Positions 1 through 9,543 are shown, counted from the stretch's first letter. The stretch is DNA of 64,000 nucleotides from Aromatoleum evansii (GCF_012910805.1 NZ_WTVK01000007.1:1-64000), one strand, 5' to 3'. Notes: generated from the letters alone by a model not told the origin. Numbers and translations: made by a program.

Positions 1-23
1 TCGGAGATTTGTATAAGAGACAG
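1..23. other. Residual Nextera (Tn5) adapter at contig end
   Basis: These bases match the 3' part of the Nextera read-2 adapter (a CTCGG tail followed by the 19-bp Tn5 mosaic end) with one mismatch, a T where the mosaic end has G. Genomic sequence begins at base 24 inside flhA. This is untrimmed library sequence, not biology, and it means the window begins at an assembly break. Confidence 0.95.
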
Positions 24-2116
24 GCCCCGCCCACCATCGCCGTGACGCGGATCGTGCGCGTCTCGGGCACTTCCGAATTTGCGATGACCTTGAGCGAAGG
101 CACCGCGCGGCGCAGGAAGCGCGACAGCAGCCAGCGCAGTTGCGGCGGCACCAGCAGCACCGGCGGCAGCCCCATGTCCTCCTGCCGCTGCGACACCTCG
201 GCGGCGTGGCGCAGCATGCCGTCGGCAAGACTCGGCTCGATGACCCCGCCGTCGCCGCCGCCCGTCGACATCGCCTGCATGAGGATGCGTTCGAGCGCCG
301 GATCGAGGGCCATCACCTGGATTTCGGCATTGCCCGGGAACAAGCTCTGCAGGATCGAACGGCCGAGCGCCTGACGCACGCGCGACGTGAGTTCGAGCGG
401 ATCCTGCGTGCGCGGCGCATTCTCCGCGAGCGTCTCGATGATCGTGCGCATGTCGCGGATATTGACACCCTCTTCGAGCAGGTTTTGCAGCACGCGCTGT
501 ACCGTCGCCACCGGCAGCAGTGCCGGCACGAGATCCTCGACGAGCTTGGGCGTCGTCTTGCCGATGTGGTCGAGCAGCGCCTGCGTCTCCTGCCGCCCGA
601 GCAGTTCCGCGGCATGATTCAGGATCAGGTGATTGAGGTGCGTCGCCACCACCGTGCTTGCATCGACCACGGTATAGCCGAGCGCATGTGCCTGTTCGCG
701 CTGACTCGCGTCGATCCAGTAGGCCGGCAGGTTGAAGGCCGGATCGCGCGTCTCGCGCCCGGCGAGCGGCCCGGTCACGCGCCCCGGATTGATCGCGAGG
801 TACTGCCCCGGATAGGCCTCCCCGGAACCGATCTCGACCCCCTTCAGCGCGATGCGGTACGCATTCGGCTTGAGCTCGAGGTTGTCGCGGATGTGCACCG
901 GCGCCGACAGGAAGCCGACATCCTGGGCGAATTTTTTGCGCAGCCCGCGGATACGTTTCAGCAGCTCGCCGTCCTGCCCCTTGTCGACCATCGGAATCAG
1001 CCGGTAGCCGACCTCCAGCCCCAGCACGTCCACCGGCGCGACGTCGTTCCAGCTCGCCTCCTGGCTCTCGGCGGCCGGCGCCGCTGCCGCGGCCGGCGGT
1101 GCAACCCGCGCCGCCTCCGCTGCGGCCCTGCGCACGATGCCCAGTCGCCGCCACGCGAGCCAGCCGAGCGATCCGGCCATCAGGATGAACACCAGGTTCG
1201 GCATCCCCGGGATCAGGCCCAGCACCCCGATGATCGCGGCCGTGAGCATCAGCACCTGCGGATTCGAGAACACCTGGTTGATCACCAGGCCACCCACGTC
1301 CGCGTCGTCGCCGACGCGCGACACCACCATACCCGCCGCGACCGAGATGATCAGGGCCGGGATCTGCGCGACCAGGCCGTCGCCGATCGTCAACAGCGTG
1401 TAGGTTTCGACCGCGACACCGGCCGGCATGTCGTGCTGCACGACGCCGACGAGCAGCCCGCCGACGATGTTGATCAGCAGGATCACAATGCCCGCAACCG
1501 CATCCCCGCGCACGAACTTCGACGCACCGTCCATCGCACCGAAGAACTCCGACTCCTGCGCAACCTCCTTGCGCCGACGCTTCGCCTCTGCCTCATCGAC
1601 CAACCCTGCATTGAGGTCGGCGTCGATCGCCATCTGCTTGCCAGGCATCGCGTCGAGGGTGAAGCGCGCACTCACCTCCGCAATCCGACCGGCACCCTTG
1701 GTCACGACGACGAAGTTGATGACCACCAGGATCACGAACACCACGAGGCCGATTGCCGTGTTGCCGCCGACGAGGAAGTGGCCGAAGGCCTCGATCACCT
1801 TGCCCGCCGCGTCGGGGCCGTTGTGACCTTCGAGCAGCACGATGCGCGTGGACGCGACGTTGAGCGCCAGGCGCAGCAAGGTCGTCACCAGCAGCACCGT
1901 CGGGAACACCGAAAACTCCAGCGGCCGGCGCGTATACATCGCCACCAGCATCACCATCACCGACACCGCAATGTTGAAGGTGAAGAACACGTCCAACGCG
2001 AACGGCGGCAGCGGCAGCACCATCATGGACAACACCATGATGATGAAGATCGGGGCGCCGAGCAGCCGCAGGTTCGTCGGCGTCAGTAGCGCACGCAGGT
2101 TGAGCACATCGTTCAT
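24..2116 (-). CDS. flhA: Flagellar export gate protein FlhA (3' end cut by adapter)
   Basis: Inner-membrane component of the flagellar type III export apparatus; its cytoplasmic domain forms the nonameric ring that docks export chaperones. About 697 codons are visible, starting MNDVLNLRALL. A polytopic N-terminal half carries the FHIPEP-type signature RLALNVASTRIVLL and is followed by a soluble C-terminal domain ending near RTIRVTAMVGG. The reading frame is open up to the adapter, so only the last residues and the stop are missing; family length is about 690-700 residues. The ATG lies 38 bp after the flhB stop, consistent with an flhB-flhA transcript. No frameshift is visible. Confidence 0.95.
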
Positions 2117-2154
2117 TGCCAGCCTCTATCGCATCGTCCGTTCCGCACGCCCGC

Positions 2155-3294
2155 TCAGTCGGGCGCGCCAGGGTCCATGTCGGCGGGTACCGGCAGCCTG
2201 CCGGGCGCCGCCGGCGGAAGTCCGCCATGAGCCATCCAGTGGTTGAGCTGATACACGTAGGCCATCACCTCCGCCACCGCCGTGTACAGTGCCCCAGGCA
2301 CCGCCTGCTCCAGTTCGCAGTGCTTGTACAGCGCGCGCGCCAGCGGCGGCGCCTCCAGCATCGGCACCTTGTGTTCCTTCGCCAGCTCGCGGATCTTCAG
2401 CGCGACCTCGCCGCGCCCTTTCGCGACGACGATGGGCGCACGCATCTTGTTCGCGTCGTATTTCAGCGCCACCGAGAAGTGCGTCGGGTTGGTCACCACC
2501 ACGTCCGCCTTCGGCACCTGCGCCATCATGCGGCGACGCGCCATCTCGCGCTGCATCGCGCGGATGCGCCCCTTCACCTGCGGGTCGCCATCCTGCTCCT
2601 TGCTCTCGCGCTTGACCTCTTCCTTCGTCATGCGCAGCTTCTTGTTGTACTGCCACAGCTGGAAAGGCACGTCGATCAGCGCCAGGATCGCCAGCCCCAT
2701 GATGATCAGCAGCGTCGCGAACAACACCATCTGGAGAAAGTCCGGCACCGCCGCTTCCACCGCCTCGCCCGTCAGGCCGAAGATGTGCTCATGCTCGCGC
2801 CACACCGCGAAGACGCCCATCAGGCCCACCACCGCCGCCTTCAGCAGCGACTTCACCAGCTCCGCCAGCCCGTGCATCGAGAACATGCGGCCGATGCCCT
2901 GGATCGGATTCATGCGTTCGAGCTTCAGCCCCAGCATCTTGGGAGCGAACACGAAGCCTCCCATCAGCACCGGCGCCGCGATGGCCGCGACCATCAGGAT
3001 CCCGAACAGCGGCATCATCGTCAGCAGCGCATCGGTGAACAGATCGCCGAAGCTCTCCAGCATCAGCTTCGCGTCGAAGGCGCGCTCCCGCTCGATGACG
3101 AAACCGGCGCGCAGCATCCCGAGGATGCGCCCCGAGATCCACTCCCCCATCATCCACAGCGCCCCGATACCCGTGATCAGCACGAGGAAGGTCGACAGCT
3201 CGCGCGACTGCGGAACCTGCCCCTCCTCGCGGGCCTGCTCCAACCGTCGTGGCGATGGCTGTTCGGTTTTCTCGAGATCGCTGTCTTCGGCCAC
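2155..3294 (-). CDS. flhB: Flagellar export switch protein FlhB
   Basis: Membrane component of the flagellar type III export gate that switches substrate specificity from rod/hook to filament proteins. The 379-residue protein begins with the typical charged N-terminus (MAEDSDLEKTEQPSPRR) and has four hydrophobic segments at roughly residues 30-50, 90-115, 140-165 and 185-210. The autocleavage motif NPTH lies at residues 269-272, within VVVTNPTHFSVALKYD. The C-terminus has a short Pro-rich extension. It is the first visible gene of a leftward flagellar operon with flhA. Confidence 0.96.
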   Translation of the reverse strand: MAEDSDLEKTEQPSPRRLEQAREEGQVPQSRELSTFLVLITGIGALWMMGEWISGRILGMLRAGFVIERERAFDAKLMLESFGDLFTDALLTMMPLFGILMVAAIAAPVLMGGFVFAPKMLGLKLERMNPIQGIGRMFSMHGLAELVKSLLKAAVVGLMGVFAVWREHEHIFGLTGEAVEAAVPDFLQMVLFATLLIIMGLAILALIDVPFQLWQYNKKLRMTKEEVKRESKEQDGDPQVKGRIRAMQREMARRRMMAQVPKADVVVTNPTHFSVALKYDANKMRAPIVVAKGRGEVALKIRELAKEHKVPMLEAPPLARALYKHCELEQAVPGALYTAVAEVMAYVYQLNHWMAHGGLPPAAPGRLPVPADMDPGAPD

Positions 3295-3460
3295 GGCCGA
3301 CTCCTTGCCTGGACGCCGGATGCGCTCCGTTCAGCACGGACGTTCGGCGACGTGCGGCAATTATCGCCGCCCGGCGGCAAGCCCCGCCGCCGGATAAGCG
3401 CGGGAAAACAGCCCTAAATCGCGTCTTGGAAACTGCGGTGGCCGACCGGCCGCCGTCCGC

Positions 3461-3925
3461 TCAGCGTCCGGCAGGCAGGCGCTCGACTCCGCGGATCACC
3501 GTGCCCGCGCCGATGCCGCGCGACACGAACCACCCCGCATTCATCTCCAGCGCGAAGCGCGCGGGCGCCGCGGCACAATGGCTGTCCTCGGTCTGCGGCT
3601 TCATGTCTGCGATGTTCAGGATGCGCCCCTCACGATCCATGAATGCCACCGACAGCGGGATCAACGTGTTCTTCATCCACATGCAATGGCGCGCCTCCTG
3701 CGTGAACACGAACACCATGCCGCGCTGCTGCGGCATCGCCTTGCGGTTCATCAGGCCGATCTGGCGCGCCTGGTCCGTATGCGCCAATTCCGCCTCGATG
3801 CGGTGCATCCCCGCGCCCAGTTCGACCAGCGGCAGTTCCGCACGCGCAGCGGACAGGCAGGCACAGAACGCGGCCATGATCGCCGCACAGCGGCCGAAGA
3901 ATGACGAGAAACTCATCGCAGGCAA
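3461..3925 (-). CDS. DUF192 (COG1430) family exported protein
   Basis: A 154-residue protein of the DUF192 family, whose biochemical role is not established. An N-terminal hydrophobic stretch ending CACLSAARAE looks like a signal peptide. The conserved core runs from RQIGLMNRKAMPQQRGMVFVF through CMWMKNTLIPLSVAFMD to GVERLPAGR. A second ATG three codons in could be the true start. It is unlinked in function to the flagellar genes upstream; a 166-bp gap containing a GC-rich palindrome separates it from flhB. Confidence 0.85.
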   Translation of the reverse strand: MPAMSFSSFFGRCAAIMAAFCACLSAARAELPLVELGAGMHRIEAELAHTDQARQIGLMNRKAMPQQRGMVFVFTQEARHCMWMKNTLIPLSVAFMDREGRILNIADMKPQTEDSHCAAAPARFALEMNAGWFVSRGIGAGTVIRGVERLPAGR

Positions 3926-4002
3926 ACCCGGGAAGAAAATGGGAAAGCGCGATTCTACCGCGCGCGCCGCAGCGCCGTTATCAAGCCGGCAAGCAAGTAC
4001 AG

Positions 4003-4063
4003 CCGTTCACCCTGAGCCTGTCGAAGGGCCGTGGCGGGGCTTCGACAGGCTCAGCCCGAACGG
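4003..4063. repeat. REP-like palindromic repeat
   Basis: Two inverted copies of a roughly 25-bp element (CCGTTCACCCTGAGCCTGTC... and ...GACAGGCTCAGCCCGAACGG) are separated by a short spacer and can fold into one long hairpin. The core TTCGACAGGCTCAG is a dispersed intergenic repeat common in proteobacterial genomes. It lies between the DUF192 gene and rluE, just past the rluE stop, and could act as a transcript end or stabilising hairpin. Confidence 0.8.
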
Positions 4064-4079
4064 AATATTGCTGCGCGGG

Positions 4080-4667
4080 TTAATGAGAACGCCGGGCCCG
4101 TCCTTGGCTGCCGACGCGCCCGCCCTCGACCTCCTCGGCGCGCCACGCCCCTGGCGCCAGCCCTGCAAGCGACCATCCGCCGATCGCCACCCGGATCAGG
4201 CGCAGCGTCGGGAAACCCGCCTTCGCGGTCATCCGCCGCACCTGCCGATTCTTCCCCTCGCGCAGCACGATCTCCAGCCACGACGTCGGCACGCTCTTGC
4301 GAAAACGCACCGGCGGATCGCGTGGCCACAGCCAGTCCGGCTCCGCGATGCGCCGCGCCGCGCACGGCTGTGTCACGAAATCCCCGAGATCCAGCCCCGC
4401 GCGCAGCCGCGCCAGCGCCTCGTCATCCGCCTCCCCCTCCACCTGCACGACGTAGGTCTTGGGCAGTTTGTGGCGCGGATCCGCGATGCGGTGCTGCAAT
4501 GCGCCGTCATCGGTCAGCAGCAGCAAGCCCTCGCTGTCGGTATCCAGCCGCCCGGCCGCATACACGCCGGGCACGGGCACGAAATCCTTGAGCGTCGGCC
4601 GCCCCGGCTCCGCCGTGAACTGACAGATCACGCCATACGGCTTGTTCAGGAGAATGACACGCGACAT
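4080..4667 (-). CDS. rluE: 23S rRNA pseudouridine2457 synthase RluE
   Basis: RluE isomerises U2457 of 23S rRNA to pseudouridine. The 195-residue protein has no S4 domain and starts directly with [17 protein letters not shown], as RluE does. The catalytic-Asp motif reads [14 protein letters not shown]. RluE-like features follow: [20 protein letters not shown] and [22 protein letters not shown]. The C-terminal tail is Arg-rich. It sits downstream of tRNA-Ser on the same strand. Confidence 0.92.
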   Translation of the reverse strand: MSRVILLNKPYGVICQFTAEPGRPTLKDFVPVPGVYAAGRLDTDSEGLLLLTDDGALQHRIADPRHKLPKTYVVQVEGEADDEALARLRAGLDLGDFVTQPCAARRIAEPDWLWPRDPPVRFRKSVPTSWLEIVLREGKNRQVRRMTAKAGFPTLRLIRVAIGGWSLAGLAPGAWRAEEVEGGRVGSQGRARRSH

Positions 4668-4727
4668 GCGGAAAATGCGAGGCGGAAGATCCCGTCGCCG
4701 GACGATGCGGGGAACATGGGCAGGATC

Positions 4728-4815
4728 TGGCGGAGGCGGTGAGATTCGAACTCACGAACGGTTGCCCGTTGCCGGTTTTCAAGACCGGTGCAATCGACCA
4801 CTCTGCCACACCTCC
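4728..4815 (-). tRNA. tRNA-Ser (anticodon UGA)
   Basis: Reads on the minus strand as an 88-nt class II tRNA. The acceptor stem GGAGGTG pairs with CGCCTCC (one G-U), the anticodon arm is CCGGTCT-TGA-AAACCGG, a long variable arm follows, the T arm is GTGAG-TTCGAAT-CTCAC, discriminator G and an encoded CCA end it. The long variable arm and anticodon identify serine. Confidence 0.95.
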
Positions 4816-4850
4816 GGAAGCGGCGGAGTATATCACCCCGCCTTCTCATG

Positions 4851-6155
4851 TCATCCCCGCTCGAACAGCGCGATCGACTCGACATGCGAGGTCTGCGGGA
4901 ACATGTTCGCGATCCCCGCGCCGCGCAGCACGTAACCCTTTTCGCGCACCAGCACCGCCGCATCGCGCGCGAGCGTCGCCGGGTTGCAAGACACATACAC
5001 GATGCGTGGCGGCAGCTGCTGAGCGCTCAGCGCCTTCACCACCGCGATCGCCCCCTCGCGGGGCGGATCGATCAGCAACTTGTCCAGCCGGCCGAGTGCG
5101 GCGAGGCTGTCCTCGGTCGCCTCGAACAGGTTCGCCGCATAGAACTCGGTACGCTCGGCCAAACCATTGCGCCGCGCATTCTTCAGCGCCCGCGCGACCA
5201 GTGCATCGCTGCCCTCGACCCCGATCACATGCGCCCCGCGGCGCGCGATCGGCAGGCTGAAGTTCCCCAGCCCGCAGAACAGGTCGGCGATGCGCTCGCC
5301 CGGCCGAGGATCCAGCAGCTGCATCGAGCGCCGGATCAGCAGCCGATTGATATCGACGTTCACCTGAGTGAAGTCGGTCGGCAGGAAATCCAGCGTCACA
5401 TCGAACTCGGGCAGCGTATAGGCGAGTCCCGGCCCCTTCTTCGGGTGCAGCGGCTTGGCCGTCGCCGGGCTGGTACCCGGCTGCTGCCACACCTGAACGC
5501 CATGCGCGTCCGCAAACGCCGCCAGGCGCGCCACGTCCTGCGGCGTGAACGGCAGCAGGTTGCGGAACACCAGCACCGTGACGTCCTCGCTCACCGCAAT
5601 CTCGATCTGCGGCAAGCGGTCAGGGATCGAAAGTCCCGCAACCAGTTCGTGCAAAGCCGGCAGCAATGCCGACACATGCGCGGGCAGCACCGCGCAGCTC
5701 TGCATGTCGGCGATGTAACTGCTGCGGCGCTCATGAAAACCGATCAGCACCCCGCCCTTCGACGGCACCATCCGCACGCCAATGCGCGCACGGTAACGAT
5801 AGCCCCATGCCGGCCCGTGGATTGCCGGATAGACCACTTCCGGCGTGACCTTGGCAATGTGCCACAGCGCGTCTTCCAGCACCCGCTGCTTGGTCGCCGC
5901 CTGCGCCACCGAATCGAAATGCTGCATCGAACAGCCGCCGCAGGTGCCGTAATGCGGGCAAGGCGGCACCACCCGCTGCCCGCTGGGCTTGAGCACGCGC
6001 TCCAGCTCGGCCAGATCGTAGCTCGGCCGCTCGCGCACCACCCGGTACTCGACCTTCTCGCCCGGCAACGCGCCATCGACGAACACCGCCTTGCCATCCA
6101 CGCGGGTGAAGCCCCGTCCTTCGTGGTCCAGAGATTCGATGACAGCAACAGGCAT
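4851..6155 (-). CDS. rlmD: 23S rRNA m5U1939 methyltransferase RlmD
   Basis: RlmD (RumA) is a SAM-dependent methyltransferase that makes 5-methyluridine at position 1939 of 23S rRNA. An N-terminal TRAM-like domain (MPVAVIESLDHEGRGFTRVDG) is followed by the 4Fe-4S cysteines in CPHYGTCGGCSMQH. The SAM site is DLFCGLGNFSLPIA and the catalytic-Cys motif is YVSCNPATLARD. The ATG at 6155 was chosen over an in-frame TTG five codons upstream because the protein then starts at the TRAM domain, as in homologues. About 434 residues, normal for the family. Confidence 0.93.
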   Translation of the reverse strand: MPVAVIESLDHEGRGFTRVDGKAVFVDGALPGEKVEYRVVRERPSYDLAELERVLKPSGQRVVPPCPHYGTCGGCSMQHFDSVAQAATKQRVLEDALWHIAKVTPEVVYPAIHGPAWGYRYRARIGVRMVPSKGGVLIGFHERRSSYIADMQSCAVLPAHVSALLPALHELVAGLSIPDRLPQIEIAVSEDVTVLVFRNLLPFTPQDVARLAAFADAHGVQVWQQPGTSPATAKPLHPKKGPGLAYTLPEFDVTLDFLPTDFTQVNVDINRLLIRRSMQLLDPRPGERIADLFCGLGNFSLPIARRGAHVIGVEGSDALVARALKNARRNGLAERTEFYAANLFEATEDSLAALGRLDKLLIDPPREGAIAVVKALSAQQLPPRIVYVSCNPATLARDAAVLVREKGYVLRGAGIANMFPQTSHVESIALFERG

Positions 6156-6299
6156 CAAGCGTCCGCCCAAAAGAGCGTGATTTTACCTGCTCGCCAAGTA
6201 CTTGCCGCCACGGGCTCCTATAATTCCCCCGAACCGGACGGCAAACGGGCGCTCGCATCCGCCTCCGCCCCCGCCCGGCACGACGTGCAGGCCCGGACC

Positions 6300-6797
6300 A
6301 TGGATACCCCACGCGAACAGACTGAACAGACCTTCGACAGCTACGGCGACTATCGCGCGGCCCTCTTCGCCGCCATCGGCAACGCCCGACAGACGCTGAT
6401 CATGTTCGACCCCGACCTGCGCGAGACCGGACTGGAGAGCCCGCAAGGCATCGCGCTGCTCGAGCGCCTGTGCGCGCAGAGCACGCGCCGCGATGCCGTG
6501 CGCATCCTCCTGCACACCACCGGCTGGATCGAACGGGAATGCCCGCGCCTGACCCGCCTGCTCGCCCACCATTCGCACTGCACCTGCGTGCGCACGGTAG
6601 ATCCGGGCGCGCGCAGCTGGAGCCAGCCCTTCCTGATCGCAGACGAGCGCCACGTCGTCACCCGTTTCCATCAGGATCTGCCACGCGGAAAGATCGGCAC
6701 CGACGGGGCTGGCGGGCTGGCGCTCCTCGCTACGCAATTTGAAACATTCTGGATGAATGGGGAGGCGAGTGCAGTCGGCACGCCGCTTGCCCTTTGA
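6300..6797 (+). CDS. Small conserved protein, PLD-like/DUF7931-type
   Basis: A 165-residue soluble protein. It contains RDAVRILLHTTGWIERECPR near the middle, PFLIADERHVVTRF later, and a C-terminal FETFW. This layout resembles the short phospholipase-D-like domain (DUF7931) found alone or fused to acetyltransferases, but the HKD catalytic motif is absent, so enzymatic activity is doubtful. It diverges from rlmD, with 144 bp between the two starts. A longer in-frame extension upstream runs antisense to rlmD and is not real. Family assignment is from memory of the motif pattern. Confidence 0.65.
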   Translation: MDTPREQTEQTFDSYGDYRAALFAAIGNARQTLIMFDPDLRETGLESPQGIALLERLCAQSTRRDAVRILLHTTGWIERECPRLTRLLAHHSHCTCVRTVDPGARSWSQPFLIADERHVVTRFHQDLPRGKIGTDGAGGLALLATQFETFWMNGEASAVGTPLAL

Positions 6798-6835
6798 CCT
6801 GTCGTTTTTCGTTATTGCATTGCATCAACAGGCTA

Positions 6836-6863
6836 TTGGCACACTTGAATCACATGCTAGAAT
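6836..6863 (+). promoter_or_regulatory. Candidate sigma70 promoter for the Ala/Pro lipoprotein
   Basis: TTGGCA and TAGAAT are separated by 16 bp, with an extended -10 TGC directly before TAGAAT. The predicted start lies near 6870, giving a leader of about 80 nt to the ATG at 6953. The region is AT-rich compared with its surroundings. Confidence 0.6.
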
Positions 6864-6952
6864 TTCTTGAGGTTCATCGGGCGGCGAATCTTTTTTGGCT
6901 CGCCCGACCGGAACTGATCACCCACCTAGCCCCATAAGAAAGGACATCGAAC

Positions 6953-7207
6953 ATGAAACAGTCGCTCCTCGTTGCTTCCCTGCTCGCTCTCGCCGTCGCC
7001 GCCTGCGGCAAGCCGGCCGAAGCTCCGAAGGCTGAAGCCCCCGCTGCTGCCCCGGCCGCTGCTCCCGCCCAGGAAGCTGCTCCGGCTGCCGCCCCGGCCG
7101 CTGCCCCGGCTCAAGAAGCCGCCCCGGCTGCTGCTCCCGCTGCCCCGGCTCAGGAAGCTGCTCCGGCTGCCGCTCCGGCCGCTGCTCCCGCCGAAGCACA
7201 GAAGTAA
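6953..7207 (+). CDS. Ala/Pro-repeat small lipoprotein
   Basis: An 84-residue predicted lipoprotein. The signal peptide MKQSLLVASLLALAVAAC ends in a lipobox with the lipidated Cys at residue 18. The mature part is almost only Ala, Pro, Glu and Gln, built of near-identical units of the form PAQEAAPAAAPAA repeated three times. No enzymatic domain is present; such sequences are usually extended and flexible. It is a single-gene unit with its own promoter candidate and a strong terminator. Repeat number may vary between strains. Confidence 0.8.
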   Translation: MKQSLLVASLLALAVAACGKPAEAPKAEAPAAAPAAAPAQEAAPAAAPAAAPAQEAAPAAAPAAPAQEAAPAAAPAAAPAEAQK

Positions 7208-7227
7208 TCTCGCTCTCGCAGCGACGC

Positions 7228-7256
7228 AAAAAAGCCGGCTCTCGAGCCGGCTTTTT
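7228..7256. terminator. Rho-independent terminator (bidirectional)
   Basis: An A6 run, then the self-complementary stem AAGCCGGCTCTCGAGCCGGCTT, then a T6 run. It ends the lipoprotein transcript and, because both flanks are homopolymeric, can also stop leftward transcription from bamC. Confidence 0.92.
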
Positions 7257-7367
7257 TGTTGTCTGGCGGCATTTGCTGCCGCCTCGACCGAGTTTTGCGG
7301 CACCCTGGCCGCATGCATCGCGGCACGGCCTGCGGGCCTGTCGGCGCCGCAAGCCGCACCCGCCCCC

Positions 7368-8507
7368 TCAGCGCAACTGCTCCTGCAACAGGCCGAGGAT
7401 CTTGCGGGCGGTGTCGGACGAATCCTCCCCCCCCTCGCGGGTCATCACGCTGACCACCGACTTTTCGCCCTCGCCGCGGACTCGCAGGCGATATTCGCCC
7501 CCCTTCTGCACCACCTGCTCGTTGCTGCGCCAGAAAGCGAGCTTGGACAGGAGGCCCTCGGACTTCTTCGTCTGCACGTCCGCATCCGGATCCACGTAAC
7601 GGACGAAGTAAAGCCCCTTCGAGCGGTCACGATCCTCGACCGTGAAGCCGATGCGATCCAGCGCCAGGCCCACGCGACGCCAAGCGCGGTCGAAGGACTC
7701 GTCCATCGCCAGCGTCACGCTGCCGCCGTTCGCCCCTTTGAGAGCCGCGCGTTCCGTCGACGGCGCCGCCGCGACGATTGCCGCCGCGCGCTCTTCCGCC
7801 GCGCCGAGCCGGACCATCAGGCGACGCAGCATCTCCGCTTCGAGCTCGGGATCGGCCGGGCGCGGCTGCCACACGGTCGTGTCCTTGGCCTCGTTGGGAT
7901 AGATCTCCATCATGCCGCGATGGCTGATGTAGATCTCGACCGTGCCGGGATCCTTGCCCGCCTCCAGCCGCGTGCGGAACTTGTCGCGCACCGGCGTCGA
8001 GAACACGCCGTCGAGCACCTTGCCCAGCGCCGAGCGGATGAAGTCCTGCGGGATCTTCGCGCGATCCTCGGCCCAGTCCGTCTCCATCACGCCCACTTCA
8101 GGACGCTCGATGTTGAGGATGAAGCCCGTTTCAAGCCAGAAGTCCTTGACCTTGGGCCACATGGCGTCTGCCGAGCCCTGGACCACCAGCCAGCGCTGGG
8201 TGCCCGCACGCTCGACGCGCATGCTCTCGACCTTGGGCAGCACCTGCTGCTCGCTCGCGGCCGGCTGGGGCTGCGCGCGATCGGTCGCATAAGCCGAATA
8301 GGTCGCCACGCCCTTGGGCGAAACGTCCGGCACCACATAGCGATCGTCGCGGGTGGGCGCCGTGAGGTCAGGCGGGATTTCCAGCGACGGCAGCTGCCGT
8401 GCGCTCTTGTAATCGATCTTCTTGGATTCGACGAGGGAGCCGGAACAACCCGACAGGGCGATGGCCGCGCCGAGCAGCGAAGCCGCAGTACGCAAGGTAC
8501 GATTCAT
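7368..8507 (-). CDS. bamC: Outer membrane assembly lipoprotein BamC
   Basis: BamC is the lipoprotein subunit of the BAM complex that inserts beta-barrel proteins into the outer membrane. The 379-residue protein has a signal peptide with lipobox LSGCSG. The unstructured N-terminal segment (KIDYKSARQLPSLEIPPDLTAP) binds BamD in known systems. Two helix-grip domains follow, separated by a linker near residue 240. It lies 25 bp downstream of dapA on the same strand, the dapA-bamC order seen widely in proteobacteria. Confidence 0.92.
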   Translation of the reverse strand: MNRTLRTAASLLGAAIALSGCSGSLVESKKIDYKSARQLPSLEIPPDLTAPTRDDRYVVPDVSPKGVATYSAYATDRAQPQPAASEQQVLPKVESMRVERAGTQRWLVVQGSADAMWPKVKDFWLETGFILNIERPEVGVMETDWAEDRAKIPQDFIRSALGKVLDGVFSTPVRDKFRTRLEAGKDPGTVEIYISHRGMMEIYPNEAKDTTVWQPRPADPELEAEMLRRLMVRLGAAEERAAAIVAAAPSTERAALKGANGGSVTLAMDESFDRAWRRVGLALDRIGFTVEDRDRSKGLYFVRYVDPDADVQTKKSEGLLSKLAFWRSNEQVVQKGGEYRLRVRGEGEKSVVSVMTREGGEDSSDTARKILGLLQEQLR

Positions 8508-8531
8508 GAGTTTCGGTAATTCCAGGAAAAA

Positions 8532-9410
8532 TCAGACGTTCACGCCGGCACGACGCATCGCCGCACGCACCCGCTCGTGCAAGCCCTCGGACAGCGGCGT
8601 GAGCGGCAGGCGGATGCCCGAGCCGATCAGGTCCATCTGCTCGACCGCCCACTTCACCGGGATCGGATTGGCCTCGCAGAACAGGTCGCGATGCAGGCCG
8701 ACCAGCCGCGCATTGATCTCGCGCGCCTTGATCGCGTCGCCGGCGATCGCTGCGGCGCACATCTCATGCATCGCGCGCGGGGCGACGTTGGCCGTCACCG
8801 AGATCGCCCCATGCCCGCCCAGCAGCATGAAAGCCATGCCGGTCATGTCGTCACCGGTGTACAAGGCGAAGTCCTTGGGCGCGCGCTCGATCAGGTCGCA
8901 AGCACGGTCGATGCTGCCTGTCGCATCCTTGATGCCGACGATATTGGGAATCTGGGCCAGGCGCAGCGCGGTGTCGTTGGACAGGTCCGCCACGGTGCGC
9001 CCCGGCACGTTGTACAGGATCAGGGGCAGTTCGACCGCCTCGGCGATCGAACGGTAGTGGCGGTACAGGCCTTCCTGAGTCGGCTTGTTGTAGTACGGCA
9101 CCACCGACAGGTGCGCCACGGCGCCGGCCTTCTGCGCGAAGCGGGCGAGCTCGACGGCCTCGGCGGTCGAGTTCGCGCCGGTCCCGGCGATGACCGGGAT
9201 GCGTCCTGCGGCATGCTCGACCGCGACGCGGATCAGCTCGCAGTGTTCTTCGACGTTCACCGTGGGCGACTCGCCGGTCGTTCCGACGATGACGATACCG
9301 TCGGTTCCCTCGGCAACGTGGAAGTCGATCAGGGTGCGCAGGCGCGGAATGTCCAGGCTGCCATCTTCGTTCATCGGGGTGACGATGGCGACAATCGATC
9401 CGGTAATCAT
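8532..9410 (-). CDS. dapA: 4-hydroxy-tetrahydrodipicolinate synthase
   Basis: DapA condenses pyruvate with aspartate semialdehyde, the first committed step of lysine and diaminopimelate synthesis. The 292-residue TIM barrel has the family motifs [23 protein letters not shown] (catalytic Tyr) and the Schiff-base Lys in GIKDATGS. It is the first gene of dapA-bamC. Confidence 0.97.
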   Translation of the reverse strand: MITGSIVAIVTPMNEDGSLDIPRLRTLIDFHVAEGTDGIVIVGTTGESPTVNVEEHCELIRVAVEHAAGRIPVIAGTGANSTAEAVELARFAQKAGAVAHLSVVPYYNKPTQEGLYRHYRSIAEAVELPLILYNVPGRTVADLSNDTALRLAQIPNIVGIKDATGSIDRACDLIERAPKDFALYTGDDMTGMAFMLLGGHGAISVTANVAPRAMHEMCAAAIAGDAIKAREINARLVGLHRDLFCEANPIPVKWAVEQMDLIGSGIRLPLTPLSEGLHERVRAAMRRAGVNV

Positions 9411-9543
9411 GGAAGCGGCCGAAAATTAAAAGAACCGATTCTACCTGATCGAAGCCGGACGGCCAGTGGCTTGCTCTCGGGACGGTCCCGAGGATCCCGC
9501 GCGCGCCCGCAGGATCCGCTACGGGCGCCCCGCAAGCTGGTGC

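Noticed and set aside
9-374. Plus-strand frame beginning MYKRQ
   Set aside because: It starts inside the Nextera adapter and is antisense to flhA.
140-2089. 649-codon plus-strand open frame
   Set aside because: Exact antisense of flhA; its Arg/His-rich composition is typical of GC-rich shadow frames.
3371-3393. GC-rich palindrome upstream of flhB as a flagellar promoter or operator
   Set aside because: A perfect 8-bp inverted repeat is present, but no sigma28 or sigma54 motif accompanies it; likely chance in GC-rich DNA.
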